This document shows, one piece after another, positions 30,053 to 39,714 of a stretch of DNA of 64,000 nt. The position numbers and the translations under genes were made by a program. Under the pieces are notes generated by a model that saw only the letters and a program-made list of their open reading frames with translations, had not been told where the DNA came from and searched no databases. The DNA is taken from contig CACAZM010000001.1 in assembly GCA_902536935.1 (NCBI GenBank), positions 86,013 to 150,012 of the forward strand. The letters are read 5' to 3'. How positions within the stretch are numbered: the stretch's first letter is position 1; each line of letters starts with the position of its first letter. The DNA is from an uncultured Bacteroidota bacterium (GTDB taxonomy: Bacteria; Bacteroidota; Bacteroidia; Flavobacteriales; Flavobacteriaceae).

Positions 30053-31466
30053 TATTTATTTACTTATAATCTTTAGCTTCTTTTGCTTATCAGCAATAGC
30101 TCAAGAATCAAACCAAAAAAATGTTCTCTTGATCATCGTAGATGACCTACGGCCTGCTCTACCAACATATGGGGAAACTCAGGTTGTAGCTCCCAACATT
30201 ACAGCGTTTTCAAAAGATGCAGTACAATTTAATAATGCTTTTGTGAACATTCCCACTTGTGGTGCTTCAAGGGCAAGTATCCTTACAGGCATTAGACCAA
30301 CAAGAGAATATTATAAGAAGTATTACACATCTATTGATGAAGATATGCCACAAGCCATAACCATCTCGGAATTGTTGCAAGCCAAGGGCTACACTACTAT
30401 TAGCAATGGAAAGGTTTCGCATAACAAATCAGATAAAGCTTCTACTTGGGATGATTTATGGCGACCTGGGTCAACAACCCCAAAAGATTATCTTTTGGAG
30501 GAAAATATCGAATCTAGCGAGCTTCCACATAAAAATAATCATATGCCTTATGAAAAGGCCAATGTTGAAGACCAAGCATACAAGGATGGGAAAATTGCTG
30601 CAAAGACAATCAGAGATTTAAAGAAATTGAAAGCGAATAAAGAATCATTTTTTCTAGTCGCAGGCTTTTTAAAGCCCCATCTCCCATTTAATGCTCCTGC
30701 AAAATATTGGGAAATGTATGACAGAAACAATATTGCCCCTCCAGTAAATAATAAATTTCCAGCAACCGCATATGTGGGTGCAGGGAATTGGTATGAGTTA
30801 TCTAAATACAAGGGAATTCAAAAAGGTTATTCAGATGATACGCGATTGAATGCAAAGACATTTACCATGGATGCAGAAATGACTAACAATTTAATTCATG
30901 GATATTATGCATGTGTGAGTTATATCGATCAACAAATCGGAAATGTTTTGCAGGCACTTGATGACCTTAGTCTTTCCGAAGATACGATTGTAATAATTAC
31001 TAGTGATCATGGTTTTAGTTTGTCTGACCACAATAGATGGTCAAAACATAATTTATTCAAGGTGGAAAACCATGTTCCTTTATTTATTAGGGTTCCAGGT
31101 CTTTCAAATTCTGGAAAGTCTGATAGCTTTGTTGAGCTCATCGATCTATACCCCACAATTTGTGACTTGTTGGGTATAGAAAAACCCAAACAACTAGAGG
31201 GTATGTCCTTAGTTGAAAACATTAAAAATCCAAATCTAATTTCTAAAACAAACACATACTCGCGCTACACAAATGGCGATATGTATATCTCTGACAATTA
31301 TGCCTACTCTGAATGGAAGTATTCTGAAGAGGGCAAAATCGTGGGTAGAATGCTTTATAATATGAAAAATGACCCATTGCAGATGGAAAACTTGTCGCAT
31401 CTCGAAAAATACGAGACCCTTATGGACAGTTTAAGCAATAACATCAAATCAAAGAAAATTTACTAA
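30042..31466 (+). CDS. Secreted sulfatase (iduronate-2-sulfatase-like S1 family)
   Basis: KNVLLIIVDDLRPALPTYGE; maturation motif C-G-A-S-R (PTCGASRASILTGIRP); FFLVAGFLKPHLPFNAP; ITSDHGFSLSDH. Confidence 0.93.
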   Translation: MKTNIYLLIIFSFFCLSAIAQESNQKNVLLIIVDDLRPALPTYGETQVVAPNITAFSKDAVQFNNAFVNIPTCGASRASILTGIRPTREYYKKYYTSIDEDMPQAITISELLQAKGYTTISNGKVSHNKSDKASTWDDLWRPGSTTPKDYLLEENIESSELPHKNNHMPYEKANVEDQAYKDGKIAAKTIRDLKKLKANKESFFLVAGFLKPHLPFNAPAKYWEMYDRNNIAPPVNNKFPATAYVGAGNWYELSKYKGIQKGYSDDTRLNAKTFTMDAEMTNNLIHGYYACVSYIDQQIGNVLQALDDLSLSEDTIVIITSDHGFSLSDHNRWSKHNLFKVENHVPLFIRVPGLSNSGKSDSFVELIDLYPTICDLLGIEKPKQLEGMSLVENIKNPNLISKTNTYSRYTNGDMYISDNYAYSEWKYSEEGKIVGRMLYNMKNDPLQMENLSHLEKYETLMDSLSNNIKSKKIY

Positions 31467-31467
31467 T

Positions 31468-33069
31468 ATGAAAAATTATAAAGTTATTTTATTACTAGTT
31501 TGGAGCTCGTTTGTTTTAGCGCAGGATAAAAGGCCAAATATTTTGTTTATAATGTCTGATGACCATGCTTATCAAGCGATTAGTGCATACAACGACAAAC
31601 TAATTCAGACCCCCAATATCGATAAGATTGCTAAGGAGGGGATTTTATTTTCAAACGCGAGTGTAACAAATTCTATTTGTGCTCCATCTAGAGCGACGAT
31701 TTTAACCGGAAAGTTTAGCCATATCAATGGAAAAGTTGATAATATTTTTCCTTTTGATACGACTCAGATGACATTTCCCCAATTGTTTCAGAAAGCAGGA
31801 TACCAAACGGCAATGTTTGGTAAACTTCACTTTGGAAACAACCCAAAAGGTTTTGACGACTTCTTAATTTTGCCTGGACAAGGTCACTATATCAATCCCA
31901 AATTTATCGGGAAGGAAAAAGACACAATCATTACGGGATATGTAACAGATGTTATTACAGATCTGACTCTAAATTGGTTTGAAGAAAAGAGAGATGCATC
32001 CAAGCCATTTTTAATGATGTATCTTCACAAGGCACCACACAGGGCTTGGTGGCCAAGTCCTGAAAAATTTGAGGAATTTTACAAAAAAGAATTTCCATTG
32101 CCAGAAACGCTTTTTGATGACTACTCAAACAGAGCTTCAGCTGCTTCAAGTGCCGAAATGAATATTTTTGAACACATGCATTTGATGCAAGACAATAAGG
32201 TCTATCCAAAGACAATACAGCAAATGGGGGATTTGGTCAAAGACATAACTTATACTGGAGAGAGTAGAAAGATAAAAAAAGCAGGAGCAGGCGAATTTTT
32301 AAGACCTTTTAGACGAGCAAACAAAGGACAAGAAGAGCAATACAGAAAAACATTAGATAAAATCAGTGCTGATTTTAAAAACAAATGGCCAAATATGTCT
32401 GACAAAGAAAAAACCATTTGGAAATATCAGCGATACATGCAAGATTATCTCGCAACGATTTCGTCGGTAGATGATAATGTTGGTAGGGTATTAGATTATC
32501 TGAAAGAAAATGACTTGAAAGACAATACGATTGTTGTTTACACTTCAGATCAAGGGTTTTATTTAGGTGAACATGGTTGGTTTGATAAAAGGTTTATTTA
32601 TAACGAATCTTTTAAAACCCCACTGCTTATACGCTGGCCTAATAAAATAAGACCAGGAATAACAAATGATGAAATGGTGCAAAACCTCGACTTTGCACAA
32701 ACATTTTTGGATGCAGCAAGTATAAAGGCGCCCAACGATATGCAGGGTGAAAGTTTACTTCCTTTACTATTTGAGAATCAAAAAAAATGGACACGAGAAG
32801 CTGTGTACTACCACTACTATGAATTCCCATCTGTTCACATGGTAAAGCGTCATTATGGGATCGTTTCAAAAGAATATAAACTGGTTCATTATTACTATGA
32901 TATTGATGAATGGGAGTTTTTTGACAGAAAAGCTGATCCGAATGAAATGACAAACCTTTACGATGACCCAAAATATCAAAGTATCATTCAAAAGATGAAA
33001 AAGAAGCTGAAAAAACTTCGTAAAAAATATAAAGACTCGGATGAATTATCTCAAAAATATTTATATTAG
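31468..33069 (+). CDS. Secreted sulfatase (S1 family)
   Basis: RPNILFIMSDDHAYQAISAY; SICAPSRATILTGKFSH; VYTSDQGFYLGEHGWFDKRFIYNESFKTPLLIRWP. Confidence 0.94.
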   Translation: MKNYKVILLLVWSSFVLAQDKRPNILFIMSDDHAYQAISAYNDKLIQTPNIDKIAKEGILFSNASVTNSICAPSRATILTGKFSHINGKVDNIFPFDTTQMTFPQLFQKAGYQTAMFGKLHFGNNPKGFDDFLILPGQGHYINPKFIGKEKDTIITGYVTDVITDLTLNWFEEKRDASKPFLMMYLHKAPHRAWWPSPEKFEEFYKKEFPLPETLFDDYSNRASAASSAEMNIFEHMHLMQDNKVYPKTIQQMGDLVKDITYTGESRKIKKAGAGEFLRPFRRANKGQEEQYRKTLDKISADFKNKWPNMSDKEKTIWKYQRYMQDYLATISSVDDNVGRVLDYLKENDLKDNTIVVYTSDQGFYLGEHGWFDKRFIYNESFKTPLLIRWPNKIRPGITNDEMVQNLDFAQTFLDAASIKAPNDMQGESLLPLLFENQKKWTREAVYYHYYEFPSVHMVKRHYGIVSKEYKLVHYYYDIDEWEFFDRKADPNEMTNLYDDPKYQSIIQKMKKKLKKLRKKYKDSDELSQKYLY

Positions 33070-33973
33070 TAAGTTTTCTCTTTTTGTTCTTTTATTTTTT
33101 TCATTTGCTGGCGTTTCATTGGGTCAGATTGCTGAAAAAACAAAAGTTTTTATTCTTGCTGGGCAATCAAACATGGATGGTAGAGGTGACGCATCAAAGC
33201 TATCCGAAGCGGAAATGAAATTGTTAGCCAATGCAAGTGAAAAAATACATTTTGTTTATAAGGGGACTGTGGGAGAAGGAAATGCCATCCAATATGAAGG
33301 TGCATTAGACTTTACAAATCCATGGAGTTTTGTGAAACAAAAATTCAGAATTGAAAAATGCTTTGGTCCTGAGCTTTTTTTTGGCATTGAGCTTGTGAAA
33401 AATCATCCCAAACAGGAATATCTTTTTATTAAAAGATCTCAGGGCGGAACGTCTTTGTATGGCGCTTGGAATCCTAATTGGTCTTTTGAAAAGGCAAGTT
33501 TTTTTAACGAACAAGATAAACCAAAACTTTATCAAGATTTTATAAATCTTGTAGATGCTGAGCTTGCGAAATTAAATCCTGACAGTTATGAAATTGTTGG
33601 TATGCTATGGGTGCAAGGTGAGACTGACAGTAATATAAGTAATGGATCAGTAGCTACAGATACGTACCATCTTAATTTAGAAAATTTAGTCAATTCAGTG
33701 AGAGGTCATTATGATATTCCTAATCTTCCTTTTTTGACATTAGGTGTGGGTAGTAAAAAAGTTCAAAAAGCAATGGTTGAGGTAAGTAAAAAATTAACTA
33801 ATGTAAGCTTTATTGAGAGAAGTCAAGACGTAAATAAGAGGAACTATACACCAATTTACACACACAAATGGAAAGACAAGTCAGTGGGACATTACAACTA
33901 TGAGGGGATGAAAAAAATTGGGCAGCTATTTTTTGAAAGTTATCAAGCATCTTACGTAAATCTTTTACAATGA
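33041..33973 (+). CDS. SASA-domain carbohydrate esterase (CE6 / sialate O-acetylesterase-like), probable acetyl-xylan esterase
   Basis: KVFILAGQSNMDGRGD catalytic Ser motif; ECFGPELFFG-type block (KCFGPELFFGIEL); IVGMLWVQGETDS. Overlaps the upstream sulfatase by 29 nt. Confidence 0.85.
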   Translation: MNYLKNIYISKFSLFVLLFFSFAGVSLGQIAEKTKVFILAGQSNMDGRGDASKLSEAEMKLLANASEKIHFVYKGTVGEGNAIQYEGALDFTNPWSFVKQKFRIEKCFGPELFFGIELVKNHPKQEYLFIKRSQGGTSLYGAWNPNWSFEKASFFNEQDKPKLYQDFINLVDAELAKLNPDSYEIVGMLWVQGETDSNISNGSVATDTYHLNLENLVNSVRGHYDIPNLPFLTLGVGSKKVQKAMVEVSKKLTNVSFIERSQDVNKRNYTPIYTHKWKDKSVGHYNYEGMKKIGQLFFESYQASYVNLLQ

Positions 33974-35370
33974 GTAAGTTCGTAAATTCTGTATTTTTTC
34001 TTTTAAGTATTATGTTTGTTTTTGCTCAAAAGAACAAGCCCAACATTATATGGCTTGTATGTGAAGACCAATCAGCACAATTTTTTCCGATGTATGGTGA
34101 CAAAACAGTTTCATTGCCACACCTTGAAAAATTAGCAGAAGACAGCGTTCTTTTTGAAAATATGCATGCAACAACCCCAGTGTGTGCTCCTGCCCGAAGT
34201 GCCATAATTACTGGGATGTACCCCACGAGTTTGGGGACTCACAACATGCGTACTTACAATGAAGGAAGAAAAACCAATCAGCCTCAACTTGGAATACCCA
34301 GCTACTCTCCAAAATTCCCAAACCACATCAAACCCTTCACTGTCTACTTGAGAGAAGAGGGATATTATTGCACCAACAGCAACAAGCAAGATTACAATTT
34401 TGAAATTAGGAGTGATGCTTGGGATCAAAGTTGTCGTTATTGTCAAGGAGAAGAGAAAGAAAACATTCATTGGAAAAAAAGAGATGCAGGCCAGCCTTTT
34501 TTCGCAGTTTTCAACTTCCAAATCACACATGAATCACAGATTTGGAAGCAACAACAAAAAATATTTTTAGACCCAAATGATATTGAATTTATTCCACCTT
34601 ATTTCCCCGATGACCCTGTAATTAGGCGAGACATGGCAACTAATTATTCAAACCTTGTTCGCATGGATAAGGAAGTAGGTGAAATAATTTCAGAGTTAAA
34701 AGAGCAAGGGTTATACGATGACGCCTATATATTTTTTTACTCTGATCATGGCGGACCTTTTCCAAGACATAAAAGGGCCATTTATCAAACAGGCACAAAA
34801 GTTCCTTTCTTTATAAAATTCCCAAAATCACTTCATGCAGGAGAAAAAGATGAAAGGCTACTGAGCTTTGTTGATTTGGCACCCTCTGTTTTGCAAATGG
34901 CTGGAATTGAAATCCCTGAGCACATGCAGGGAAAACCAATCAGCGAATATTTGCACAAAAGCTTGAGAGATTACTTAATCACCGCATCAGATAGATTTGA
35001 TGGACAATATGATAGAATTCGAGCAATTCAAGATAAGAGGTTTAAGCTCATTAGAAGTTTTTACCTAGATAAGTCACACCATCTTGATGTTCACTACAGA
35101 AAAAATATGCCAATGATGCAAAAGCTACTGAAGCTTCATGTAGATGGACAATTAAATCAAGACCAACAAAAGTGGTTTGGTCTGAAAGAAGAATATGAAT
35201 TTTATGACTTGCAAACGGACCCGTATGAGATGAAAAATCAAATCCATAATTCCGATTATCAAGATCATATTCAATTACTCAAAGTTGAATTGGAAAAATG
35301 GATGCTAAACACAAATGATTTGGGAGCAGTACCTGAACAAGTATTGATAAAACAAGCAACTTCTCATTAA
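33970..35370 (+). CDS. Secreted sulfatase (S1 family)
   Basis: KPNIIWLVCEDQSAQFFPMYGD; CxPAR motif (VCAPARSAIITGMYPTSLGTHNMR); FYSDHGGPFPRHKRAIYQTGTKVPFFIKFP; ATGA overlap with upstream esterase. Confidence 0.94.
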   Translation: MSKFVNSVFFLLSIMFVFAQKNKPNIIWLVCEDQSAQFFPMYGDKTVSLPHLEKLAEDSVLFENMHATTPVCAPARSAIITGMYPTSLGTHNMRTYNEGRKTNQPQLGIPSYSPKFPNHIKPFTVYLREEGYYCTNSNKQDYNFEIRSDAWDQSCRYCQGEEKENIHWKKRDAGQPFFAVFNFQITHESQIWKQQQKIFLDPNDIEFIPPYFPDDPVIRRDMATNYSNLVRMDKEVGEIISELKEQGLYDDAYIFFYSDHGGPFPRHKRAIYQTGTKVPFFIKFPKSLHAGEKDERLLSFVDLAPSVLQMAGIEIPEHMQGKPISEYLHKSLRDYLITASDRFDGQYDRIRAIQDKRFKLIRSFYLDKSHHLDVHYRKNMPMMQKLLKLHVDGQLNQDQQKWFGLKEEYEFYDLQTDPYEMKNQIHNSDYQDHIQLLKVELEKWMLNTNDLGAVPEQVLIKQATSH

Positions 35371-35405
35371 TTTTATGTACAAGAAATTTAAAGTACATTT
35401 TTGTT

Positions 35406-36896
35406 ATGAAACTTATTTTTAACCTTTTCTGGACTCCAATAAATCTGATTAGAAAAATTAGGGTTGTTTGGACGATACTACTGGTGCTTAGTTCTACTTT
35501 AGTGTTTTCCCAAAAAGAGAATAATAACTCTTCTCCAAATTTCATTGTTATTTTAGTTGATGATCAAGGTTGGAATGGGACTTCAGTTCAAATGAAAAAA
35601 GGTGATGCGTCTTCGATGAGTGATTATCATCATACGCCAAACTTAGAAAAACTAGCAGCAAATGGCATGCGTTTTTCCCAAGCCTATTCATCCTCTCCTG
35701 TGTGTGCACCTTCTCGATATAGTTTACAATTTGGTAAAAGTGCAGCCAGACTCAATATGATAAGAGTTCAAATGAACACAGATCACATTGATCACACAAC
35801 TAAAATGACCATCCCTAAGATTTTAAAAAAAGTAAACCCAAAATACATTACTGCTCATTATGGTAAATGGGGGATGGGTATCGGCAATTCAAAAATGGGG
35901 ATTGATTTCGGGGTTCATCCGTCGGTGCTTGGATATGATTACTCTGATGGTAAAACAGGAAATAAGGACGGAGGTTTCCAACCACCAGAATGGAAATTCT
36001 CTACTTCAAGCGACCCAAAAAAAATCTACTCACTCACACAGCGGTCTATTGCTTTTATTGAGAAGCAAGTACAATCTAAAACTCCTTTTTTTCTGCAACT
36101 GTCTCATTATGCTGTTCATTCTAATATTGAGGCCACAAAACTCTCTTTGGAGAAATATGAGAAAAAAGAAAAAGGTAAAATTCATAAAAATGCATATTTT
36201 GCTGCGCTCACAGAAGACTTGGATGATTCTGTTGGGATTTTACTCAACAAACTGCAAGAGCTTGGTATCGCAAATAATACCTATGTTATTTACTGTTCGG
36301 ATAATGGTGCAGTCCCAACACTACCACCAAGAAGAAAATATAAGAACAGTTACAACTACCCTCTAAGCAGAGGTAAATGGGATGCGACGGAGGGCGGTAT
36401 AAGAATCCCTTTCATTGTTTCAGGACCAAATATTGAACCCAATTCATTTTCTGATACTCCTATTTCTTTGGCTGACCTTTTGCCAACGATCGCAGATCTA
36501 GCAGGGCATAGCGGCCGAAGATTGATGAAAACTATTGATGGCGGCACCATAAAAAAAGTATTATTTAGCTCTGGTAATAGGAAAGTTAAAAGAAAGGATA
36601 AAGGATTTTATTTTCATGTACCTTACATAAATAACATCGCCCTAGGTAGACCTCACTCATCCATAATAACAGACTCTTATAAGCTAATTAAGTTTCATGA
36701 TAATAATGAGCTAAATTTATTTGATCTTACTATTGATATTGGAGAAAAAAACAATATTGCTGATGAGTTTCCCCTAAGAGCAAAAAAACTAGAATCCAAA
36801 ATGGAAGACTATTTTAAAAAATACAAAACGGTGAAGTGGGAAAAAGGGATAGATTGGAAATTCGAATCTATTGAAGAGATTAATTCGTTTTACTAA
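35406..36896 (+). CDS. Secreted sulfatase (S1 family, N-acetylgalactosamine-6-sulfatase-like)
   Basis: SPNFIVILVDDQGWNGTSVQM; VCAPSRYSLQFGKSAARLN; YCSDNGAVPTLPPRRKY. Confidence 0.92.
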   Translation: MKLIFNLFWTPINLIRKIRVVWTILLVLSSTLVFSQKENNNSSPNFIVILVDDQGWNGTSVQMKKGDASSMSDYHHTPNLEKLAANGMRFSQAYSSSPVCAPSRYSLQFGKSAARLNMIRVQMNTDHIDHTTKMTIPKILKKVNPKYITAHYGKWGMGIGNSKMGIDFGVHPSVLGYDYSDGKTGNKDGGFQPPEWKFSTSSDPKKIYSLTQRSIAFIEKQVQSKTPFFLQLSHYAVHSNIEATKLSLEKYEKKEKGKIHKNAYFAALTEDLDDSVGILLNKLQELGIANNTYVIYCSDNGAVPTLPPRRKYKNSYNYPLSRGKWDATEGGIRIPFIVSGPNIEPNSFSDTPISLADLLPTIADLAGHSGRRLMKTIDGGTIKKVLFSSGNRKVKRKDKGFYFHVPYINNIALGRPHSSIITDSYKLIKFHDNNELNLFDLTIDIGEKNNIADEFPLRAKKLESKMEDYFKKYKTVKWEKGIDWKFESIEEINSFY

Positions 36897-38433
36897 ATTT
36901 TCTTTGATGTAGATTAATTCTAGGTTCAAGCCAGGGTTTGACTTCATGTATTTGCCTTCCAAGGCCTTTTGGATACTCTTGTGCACTTTTAACTCTTTTT
37001 TTAAGAACTTTTGTAAGTGAATCGAGAATCCTAGTGTATTGCTGATGACTTGCCAAATTATTTAGTTCTTCCTGATCGTATTTGTGATCATAGAGTTCGT
37101 ACTCATAATAGTTTTCATCACTCCATCGATTTAACCGGTATCGTTTTGTTTTTATTGAGTAGCCTTGTGCCATTCCTTTGGGAGTTTTGATTAAAAGTTC
37201 GGTCAATGCGCTATTTCTAATCGGAATCTTAGATCCTATGAAATATGGATTTAAACTTTTGCCACGTACAAAATTCGGTATTTCCATATCTAATAAATCC
37301 ATAATTGTTGGGTACAAATCAACTAGCTCAACAGGGTCATGTATGGGATCCAAACCACTGGATATTCCAGGCCCTGAAAAAATTAAGGGAACCCTAGTTG
37401 AGTGTTCGAATAATGTTTGCTTTTGCCAATGTCCATGCTCACCAAGGTGATAGCCATGATCAGATGTAAAGACAACTATTGTGTTTTTATCTAAACCTGT
37501 TTTTGTTAGTTTGTCCAAAACACGACCTATTTGAGCATCCACAAAGCTAACAGTTGCATAATATGCCTGTATAATTTCTTGAGCCAGTTCAGAATCTAAT
37601 CCAATCTGTTCTTTTTTTGCACGAACTGAAATTGCAGCTGGTTCAGGAATAGAATTTAAATATTGATTTGAATTTTCGGGGACTGAAAAACCTTTGTTCT
37701 TATGCAGTTTAAAATATTTATCAGGTGCAACAAATGGTACGTGAGGCCTGTATAATCCAAAAGCCAAAAAGAAATTTTCTCCACTCTTAGCAAACTCGTC
37801 TAAAAATTCAATGGTGCTAGTTGCTCCAATTCCATCTGTTTGTTCTTCATCTTTACCAGAGGTCTTATACCAGCTTAAAACACCGCCATTAAATCTTGGT
37901 TTGAGATATGTTATTTTATGTTCTTCAATTTTATCTCTTCCATATGGGTTTACTGTTCTGTCCCAAGTATATTGATCATCATAACTGGCTGTGCCTATAT
38001 CTCTTGGGTTGTGGTAGTGATAAACTTTACCGACTCTAATTGAATGATAATTTTCCATCCTGAATTTTTGCCCTAAAGTTATAACGTCAGGGATTGTTTG
38101 GCGAACATGAAGTCTTAACTCTTTGGACTTTGTTTGATCTGGATACAAACCTGTCATAAAAGAAACTCTGGAAGGACCGCAAAGCGGATATTGAACGTGA
38201 GCATTTGTAAAAAACACACCCTCTTGAGCAAGCCTGTCAATGTTAGGAGTATCAGCAAGGGGATCACCATACGCACCAATGGCACAATTTAAATCATCTG
38301 CTATGATCATTAAAACATTAAATTTTTCGGAATTTTGAGAGAAATTTAATTGAGGATTTAATAAAATCAATAATATCAATCCACTGTACTTTAACTCATA
38401 TATATAATCCCAAAAAAATCTAAAATAAATCAT
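36880..38433 (-). CDS. Secreted sulfatase (iduronate-2-sulfatase-like S1 family)
   Basis: FNVLMIIADDLNCAIGAYGD; PLCGPSRVSFMTGLYPDQ; FFLAFGLYRPHVPFVAPDKY; VFTSDHGYHLGEHGHWQKQTLFEHSTRVPLI. Confidence 0.94.
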   Translation of the reverse strand: MIYFRFFWDYIYELKYSGLILLILLNPQLNFSQNSEKFNVLMIIADDLNCAIGAYGDPLADTPNIDRLAQEGVFFTNAHVQYPLCGPSRVSFMTGLYPDQTKSKELRLHVRQTIPDVITLGQKFRMENYHSIRVGKVYHYHNPRDIGTASYDDQYTWDRTVNPYGRDKIEEHKITYLKPRFNGGVLSWYKTSGKDEEQTDGIGATSTIEFLDEFAKSGENFFLAFGLYRPHVPFVAPDKYFKLHKNKGFSVPENSNQYLNSIPEPAAISVRAKKEQIGLDSELAQEIIQAYYATVSFVDAQIGRVLDKLTKTGLDKNTIVVFTSDHGYHLGEHGHWQKQTLFEHSTRVPLIFSGPGISSGLDPIHDPVELVDLYPTIMDLLDMEIPNFVRGKSLNPYFIGSKIPIRNSALTELLIKTPKGMAQGYSIKTKRYRLNRWSDENYYEYELYDHKYDQEELNNLASHQQYTRILDSLTKVLKKRVKSAQEYPKGLGRQIHEVKPWLEPRINLHQRKFSKTN

Positions 38434-39500
38434 TTTTTAACTATTAATTTGTGAGTTGTTTTGTTTATTTCATCACTTAATTCAATTAAATATATACCTC
38501 TTTTTAGCTCAGATATATCCATTTGGGTTTTAATAATTTTTTTCATCAGAATTCTTCCATTTAAATCGAAAATACTTGCTTTCAAACTTCTAGAACCATA
38601 AGCATCTATGTAAATTAAATTATTTGAGGGGTTCGGATATATTTTTGTCTCATCGATTTTTGTTTTATGATTTGAAAGGTTATTATTTGGGTTGTAACTC
38701 GCATAATACTCACCTAAAGTTGTTAGTTGATTATTTTCACTGATAATATCAGCAGTTTGAAGCATTGGGTATTTTTCATTATTGGCATTTGGATCGAACC
38801 AAGAGTATCTTTTTACATAATCTAAATCATGAATTTCATCTAATACATTTTGCATAAATGAGAGTACGTAACTTTCAGAATAGATATTTGGATTATTTTC
38901 GGTTGCATTTGTATCGCGTACGGCAAATTCAGTTATCCAAATAGGTTTTCCATAAGTTTGGAAGACCTCTTTTAAAAGCTCAATAAATTCAACTGGATCA
39001 TTTTTATGATAAATATGTATCGCAATAAAATCTACTCTAAGGTTTTGATTTGATACTTCCTCCATAAAATCTTTCATCCAATTATTTAGCGGGGCTGATG
39101 TTGCAGGACTTGAGATGGGTACATCTAGTGTTTCAATTAACGGCCAAAGATCTATAACTTCGTTAACTGACATGTTTGATTGACCCTCTAGGTCAGGCTC
39201 ATTAAATAACAATACATTTCCGATTTTCCCTGTATTTGCTAAGTTATTCAAATAATCTATTTTTGATTGAGTAGCACTTCCACGCCCCCATATCATTGGA
39301 ACAAATTCAATTCCATCTGGATAGTTTTCTCTGAGCTCCCAGTTCCAAGAGTAGTGCCAATGAGGTTTTAGTTTTTCAAAACGCTCTTGCCAACTATTTT
39401 CATATAAGAGATTAAAAACAACCCCCTTTTTTAACTCTGCATTGTCTTGGGCTGATAGGTTTATAGTTAAAAAGAGAAAAATAATTTTGATTTTTAGCAT
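38430..39500 (-). CDS. GH128-like (Asl1-type glycosyl hydrolase catalytic core) secreted enzyme with T9SS sorting domain
   Basis: KGVVFNLLYENSWQERFEKLKPHWHYSWNWEL, VLLFNEPDLEGQSNMSV, IDFIAIHIYH-type, PIWITEFAVRDTN, VKRYSWFDPNA; C-terminal KIYPNPSNNLIYIDAYGS...RGIYLIEL. Confidence 0.75.
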   Translation of the reverse strand: MLKIKIIFLFLTINLSAQDNAELKKGVVFNLLYENSWQERFEKLKPHWHYSWNWELRENYPDGIEFVPMIWGRGSATQSKIDYLNNLANTGKIGNVLLFNEPDLEGQSNMSVNEVIDLWPLIETLDVPISSPATSAPLNNWMKDFMEEVSNQNLRVDFIAIHIYHKNDPVEFIELLKEVFQTYGKPIWITEFAVRDTNATENNPNIYSESYVLSFMQNVLDEIHDLDYVKRYSWFDPNANNEKYPMLQTADIISENNQLTTLGEYYASYNPNNNLSNHKTKIDETKIYPNPSNNLIYIDAYGSRSLKASIFDLNGRILMKKIIKTQMDISELKRGIYLIELSDEINKTTHKLIVKK

Positions 39501-39672
39501 ACTTAAAATTATTAAATAAAATTTTTTTGAACTGTAAATTTTAAAGCATATTTTGAAACAAAATTCTAGTTTTTAAAATTTTATAAAATAAAGTTTATAG
39601 TTGAAACCCCAAATGTGAAAGCTATTTTTGGCTCAATTTCACTTTTATTGATAGATATAAAGAATAAAAAAA

Positions 39673-39702
39673 GGAGAATCAATTCTAGTGAATCAATTCT
39701 CC
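39673..39702 (-). terminator. Hairpin followed (on minus strand) by a T-run; leader attenuator or orphan terminator
   Basis: ggagaatcaattctagtgaatcaattctcc: outer 7-bp arms GGAGAAT/ATTCTCC and inner ATTC/GAAT; minus strand continues tttttttattc. Confidence 0.4.
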
Positions 39703-39714
39703 AATTTCGTAAAC

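Noticed and set aside
35375-35400. Weak hairpin atgtac...gtacat followed by ttttt between two sulfatase genes
   Set aside because: Only a 6-bp A/T-rich stem with a 12-nt loop; too weak to call as a terminator.
35860-36366. 168-aa alternative-frame ORF inside a sulfatase gene
   Set aside because: Shifted-frame shadow of the sulfatase CDS, no signal peptide or motif; length is not unusual for an AT-rich overlap.
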